Both the position numbers and the translations under genes were made by a program. Positions 5,472-7,090 of a stretch of 7,090 nt of DNA are shown one piece after another (position 1 is the stretch's first letter; each line of letters opens with the position of its first letter). A model generated the notes under the pieces. It was not told where the DNA came from and searched no databases. It saw nothing but the letters and a program-made list of their open reading frames with translations. The stretch comes from Actinomycetota bacterium. GTDB taxonomy: Bacteria; Actinomycetota; Humimicrobiia; Humimicrobiales; Humimicrobiaceae. The DNA lies in the NCBI GenBank assembly GCA_018897225.1, contig JAHILC010000306.1, forward strand, positions 1 through 7,090, read 5' to 3'.

Positions 5472-5678
5472 AGGTTTGGCTGAGATCCAATGGCAAAAAA
5501 AGTCTGCCAAAAGACATAGAAGATAAGGGAAAAGTTGTATATTTGGAATTGGTTTGATATTCTATATTCATAACCAAAGGGCTATTGTTGAAGATGAATT
5601 AAAGTTTATCGTCAAATATCCTGATATCTTGCTTTTATAGGAATTTTATTAAGGAAAATTAAATAAATTCGGAAAACA
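5472..5678. other. Intergenic region before the ATPase, without a recognisable gene
   Basis: It contains a weak hairpin TGGCA/TGCCA (5491-5495, 5505-5509) just after the preceding gene, with no T-run. One plus-strand frame is open across 5480-5640 except for a single TAA at about 5523-5525, and its second half encodes about 37 residues including RAIVEDELKFIVKYPDILLL before TAG. I find no start or family match, so I do not call a pseudogene. Confidence 0.4.
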
Positions 5679-7090
5679 ATGGACAAAAACTACTATTCTT
5701 TGAATATAAAGGAAGTTTTAAAATCATTAAAAACTTTTGAAGAGGGATTAACAGAAAATGAAGCCAGGGAGAGATTGGAAAAATATGGAATTAATGAGAT
5801 AGAAAAGAGAAAAAGTATCACACCCTTTCAAATATTCATCAGGCAGTTTACTTCATTTATTGTCATAATACTATTTGCCGCTATCTTGATCTCTTTATTA
5901 ATAGGGGAAAGACTGGATGCTGTTGTTATCTCAATCATATTAATTCTCAACGGAGTATTTGGTTTTATACAGGAGTACAAGGCAGATAAAGCTATTGAAT
6001 CATTAAGAAAATTAACCGCATTAAAAGCAAAAGTTATCAGGGATGCAAGGGAAATAGAGGTAGACTCCAGGGAGTTAGTTCCAGGTGATATTATCCTGCT
6101 AGAGACTGGGAGTAAGGTTCCTGCAGATGCACGGCTACTTCAGATTGCCGCACTGCAAATAGATGAAGCATCATTGACAGGTGAATCAACGCCATCAAAA
6201 AAAATTACCGAGCCCATCAAGAGAGGCACATCGGTAAATGACCAGGAAAATATGGTCTTTATGGGAACAATTGTCACAAAGGGCCATGCAAGGGCAGTTA
6301 TAACAGAAACAGGCATGGGTACAGAAATTGGTAAAATTGCTGAATTGGTTCAGGAGGTGAAGGAAAAGAGTACCCCATTGCAAGAAAAGCTAAAGCAATT
6401 TGGCAAATGGCTTAGCTTTGTTACAATTTTGATTTGTGCTGTTGTTTTTGGAGTTGGCATTTTAAGAGAATATCTGGTAGCAACTTCTTTTGGTATAAAC
6501 CATGCAAGTGAAATGTTTTTAGCTGCAGTCGCTTTAGCAGTTGCTGCTATACCGGAAGGTTTACCTGCAATTGTTACAATTTCTTTGGCCCTGGGTGTCA
6601 GTAAAATGACCAAACGTAACGTCTTAATCAGGCAGCTTCCCGCTGTTGAAACCCTTGGTTGCACCAATGTGATTTGTTCTGATAAAACTGGCACTTTAAC
6701 AAAAAACGAAATGACAGTCACAGAAATTTATGCTAATGATACCTTAATTAAAATTACTGGCGAAGGCTATATGCCAAAAGGTGATTTTATCCACGCAGAC
6801 AGTGGACAATCATACACAGGAAACATTGAATTACTATTAAGGGTTGGCGCTTTATGCAATGACTCCCGTTTAAATTATAATGAAAAATGGGAAATATTCG
6901 GAGACCCGACTGAGGGGGCGCTGCTTGTTTCTGCTGAAAAGTCAGGTTTAAAAAAGAATGAATTAGAAAAACAATTTCCAAGAATAGATGAGATTCCATT
7001 TGATTCTGAAAGAAAATGCATGACAACTATCCATAAGATTAATGATGAAAATATTGCTTATATTAAAGGGGCGCCTGATGTAATCATAAA
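5679..7090 (+). CDS. P2A-type calcium-transporting P-type ATPase, C-terminus outside window
   Basis: The first 470 codons are present; the family usually has about 900 residues. ATG 5679 has a modest GGA five bases upstream. Features in order: N-terminal cation-ATPase domain (1-50, YSLNIKEVLKSLKTFEEGL), membrane helices M1 (about 54-72) and M2 (about 75-95), actuator domain with T167-G-E-S170, M3 (about 243-264), M4 with P292-E-G-L-P296, the phosphorylated D335 in CSDKTGTLTKNEM, then nucleotide-binding motifs GDPTEGALL, FDSERKCM and KGAPD. PEGLP plus LPAVETLGCTNVICSDKTGT is typical of SERCA/PMR1-type P2A pumps rather than Na/K pumps (PEGLLA). E293 corresponds to the M4 calcium ligand E309 of SERCA. 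It should export Ca2+ (possibly Mn2+) across the cytoplasmic membrane using ATP. M5-M6 ligands are outside the window, so ion choice is inferred. Confidence 0.93.
   Translation, partial: MDKNYYSLNIKEVLKSLKTFEEGLTENEARERLEKYGINEIEKRKSITPFQIFIRQFTSFIVIILFAAILISLLIGERLDAVVISIILILNGVFGFIQEYKADKAIESLRKLTALKAKVIRDAREIEVDSRELVPGDIILLETGSKVPADARLLQIAALQIDEASLTGESTPSKKITEPIKRGTSVNDQENMVFMGTIVTKGHARAVITETGMGTEIGKIAELVQEVKEKSTPLQEKLKQFGKWLSFVTILICAVVFGVGILREYLVATSFGINHASEMFLAAVALAVAAIPEGLPAIVTISLALGVSKMTKRNVLIRQLPAVETLGCTNVICSDKTGTLTKNEMTVTEIYANDTLIKITGEGYMPKGDFIHADSGQSYTGNIELLLRVGALCNDSRLNYNEKWEIFGDPTEGALLVSAEKSGLKKNELEKQFPRIDEIPFDSERKCMTTIHKINDENIAYIKGAPDVII

Noticed and set aside
5475..5511. Terminator after the 410-residue protein gene (TTTGGC/GCCAAA or TGGCA/TGCCA hairpins)
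   Set aside because: The stems are five or six pairs with large loops, and no T-run follows on the plus strand.
6195..7026. Minus-strand frames of 62 to 123 codons at the right end
   Set aside because: They are antisense to the P-type ATPase, whose motifs run continuously on the plus strand.

Overview
The window is AT-rich bacterial DNA (roughly one third G+C by eye) with short intergenic gaps, TTG and GTG starts beside ATG, and clear Shine-Dalgarno sites at several genes. No marker gene is present, so the host cannot be placed. The calcineurin-like phosphoesterase resembles a form I associate with actinobacteria, whose usual motif is VFGSNDYF, which is a weak hint of a low-GC, probably uncultured actinobacterial lineage. 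No tRNA, rRNA, CRISPR array, integrase or transposase was found.

Layout from left to right: (1) positions 1-741, minus strand, a membrane-anchored metallophosphoesterase whose C-terminus lies outside the window. (2) Positions 807-920, minus strand, a decayed duplicate of the last 36 codons and stop of the large membrane protein further right. (3) Positions 1016-1691, plus strand, a HigBA-type toxin-antitoxin pair, toxin first, with an apparently leaderless toxin mRNA. (4) Positions 1927-2488, plus strand, a Phd/YefM antitoxin and ParE/RelE toxin pair, antitoxin first. (5) Positions 2539-4125, minus strand, a 528-residue polytopic GT-C-like glycosyltransferase. (6) Positions 4239-5471, plus strand, divergent from it, an unrecognised 410-residue membrane protein with an extracellular domain. 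(7) Positions 5679 to the end, plus strand, a P2A-type (Ca2+-transporting) P-type ATPase cut by the window edge.

The most notable structure is the toxin-antitoxin island. Its two modules lie between two direct copies (811-920 and 2543-2652, 102 of 110 bases identical) of the 3' end of the glycosyltransferase gene. Without the island, the glycosyltransferase would be followed at about 65 bp by the phosphoesterase on the same strand, which looks like an ancestral gene pair. This fits acquisition of the island at the 3' end of the gene with that end regenerated, or loss of a tandem paralogue leaving its tail behind. No recombinase is visible, so the mechanism is inferred.

The glycosyltransferase and the divergent 410-residue protein plausibly work together in cell-envelope glycan or lipid-linked sugar metabolism. 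The ATPase is probably independent. All other genes belong to known families; I do not see proof of an entirely new system.
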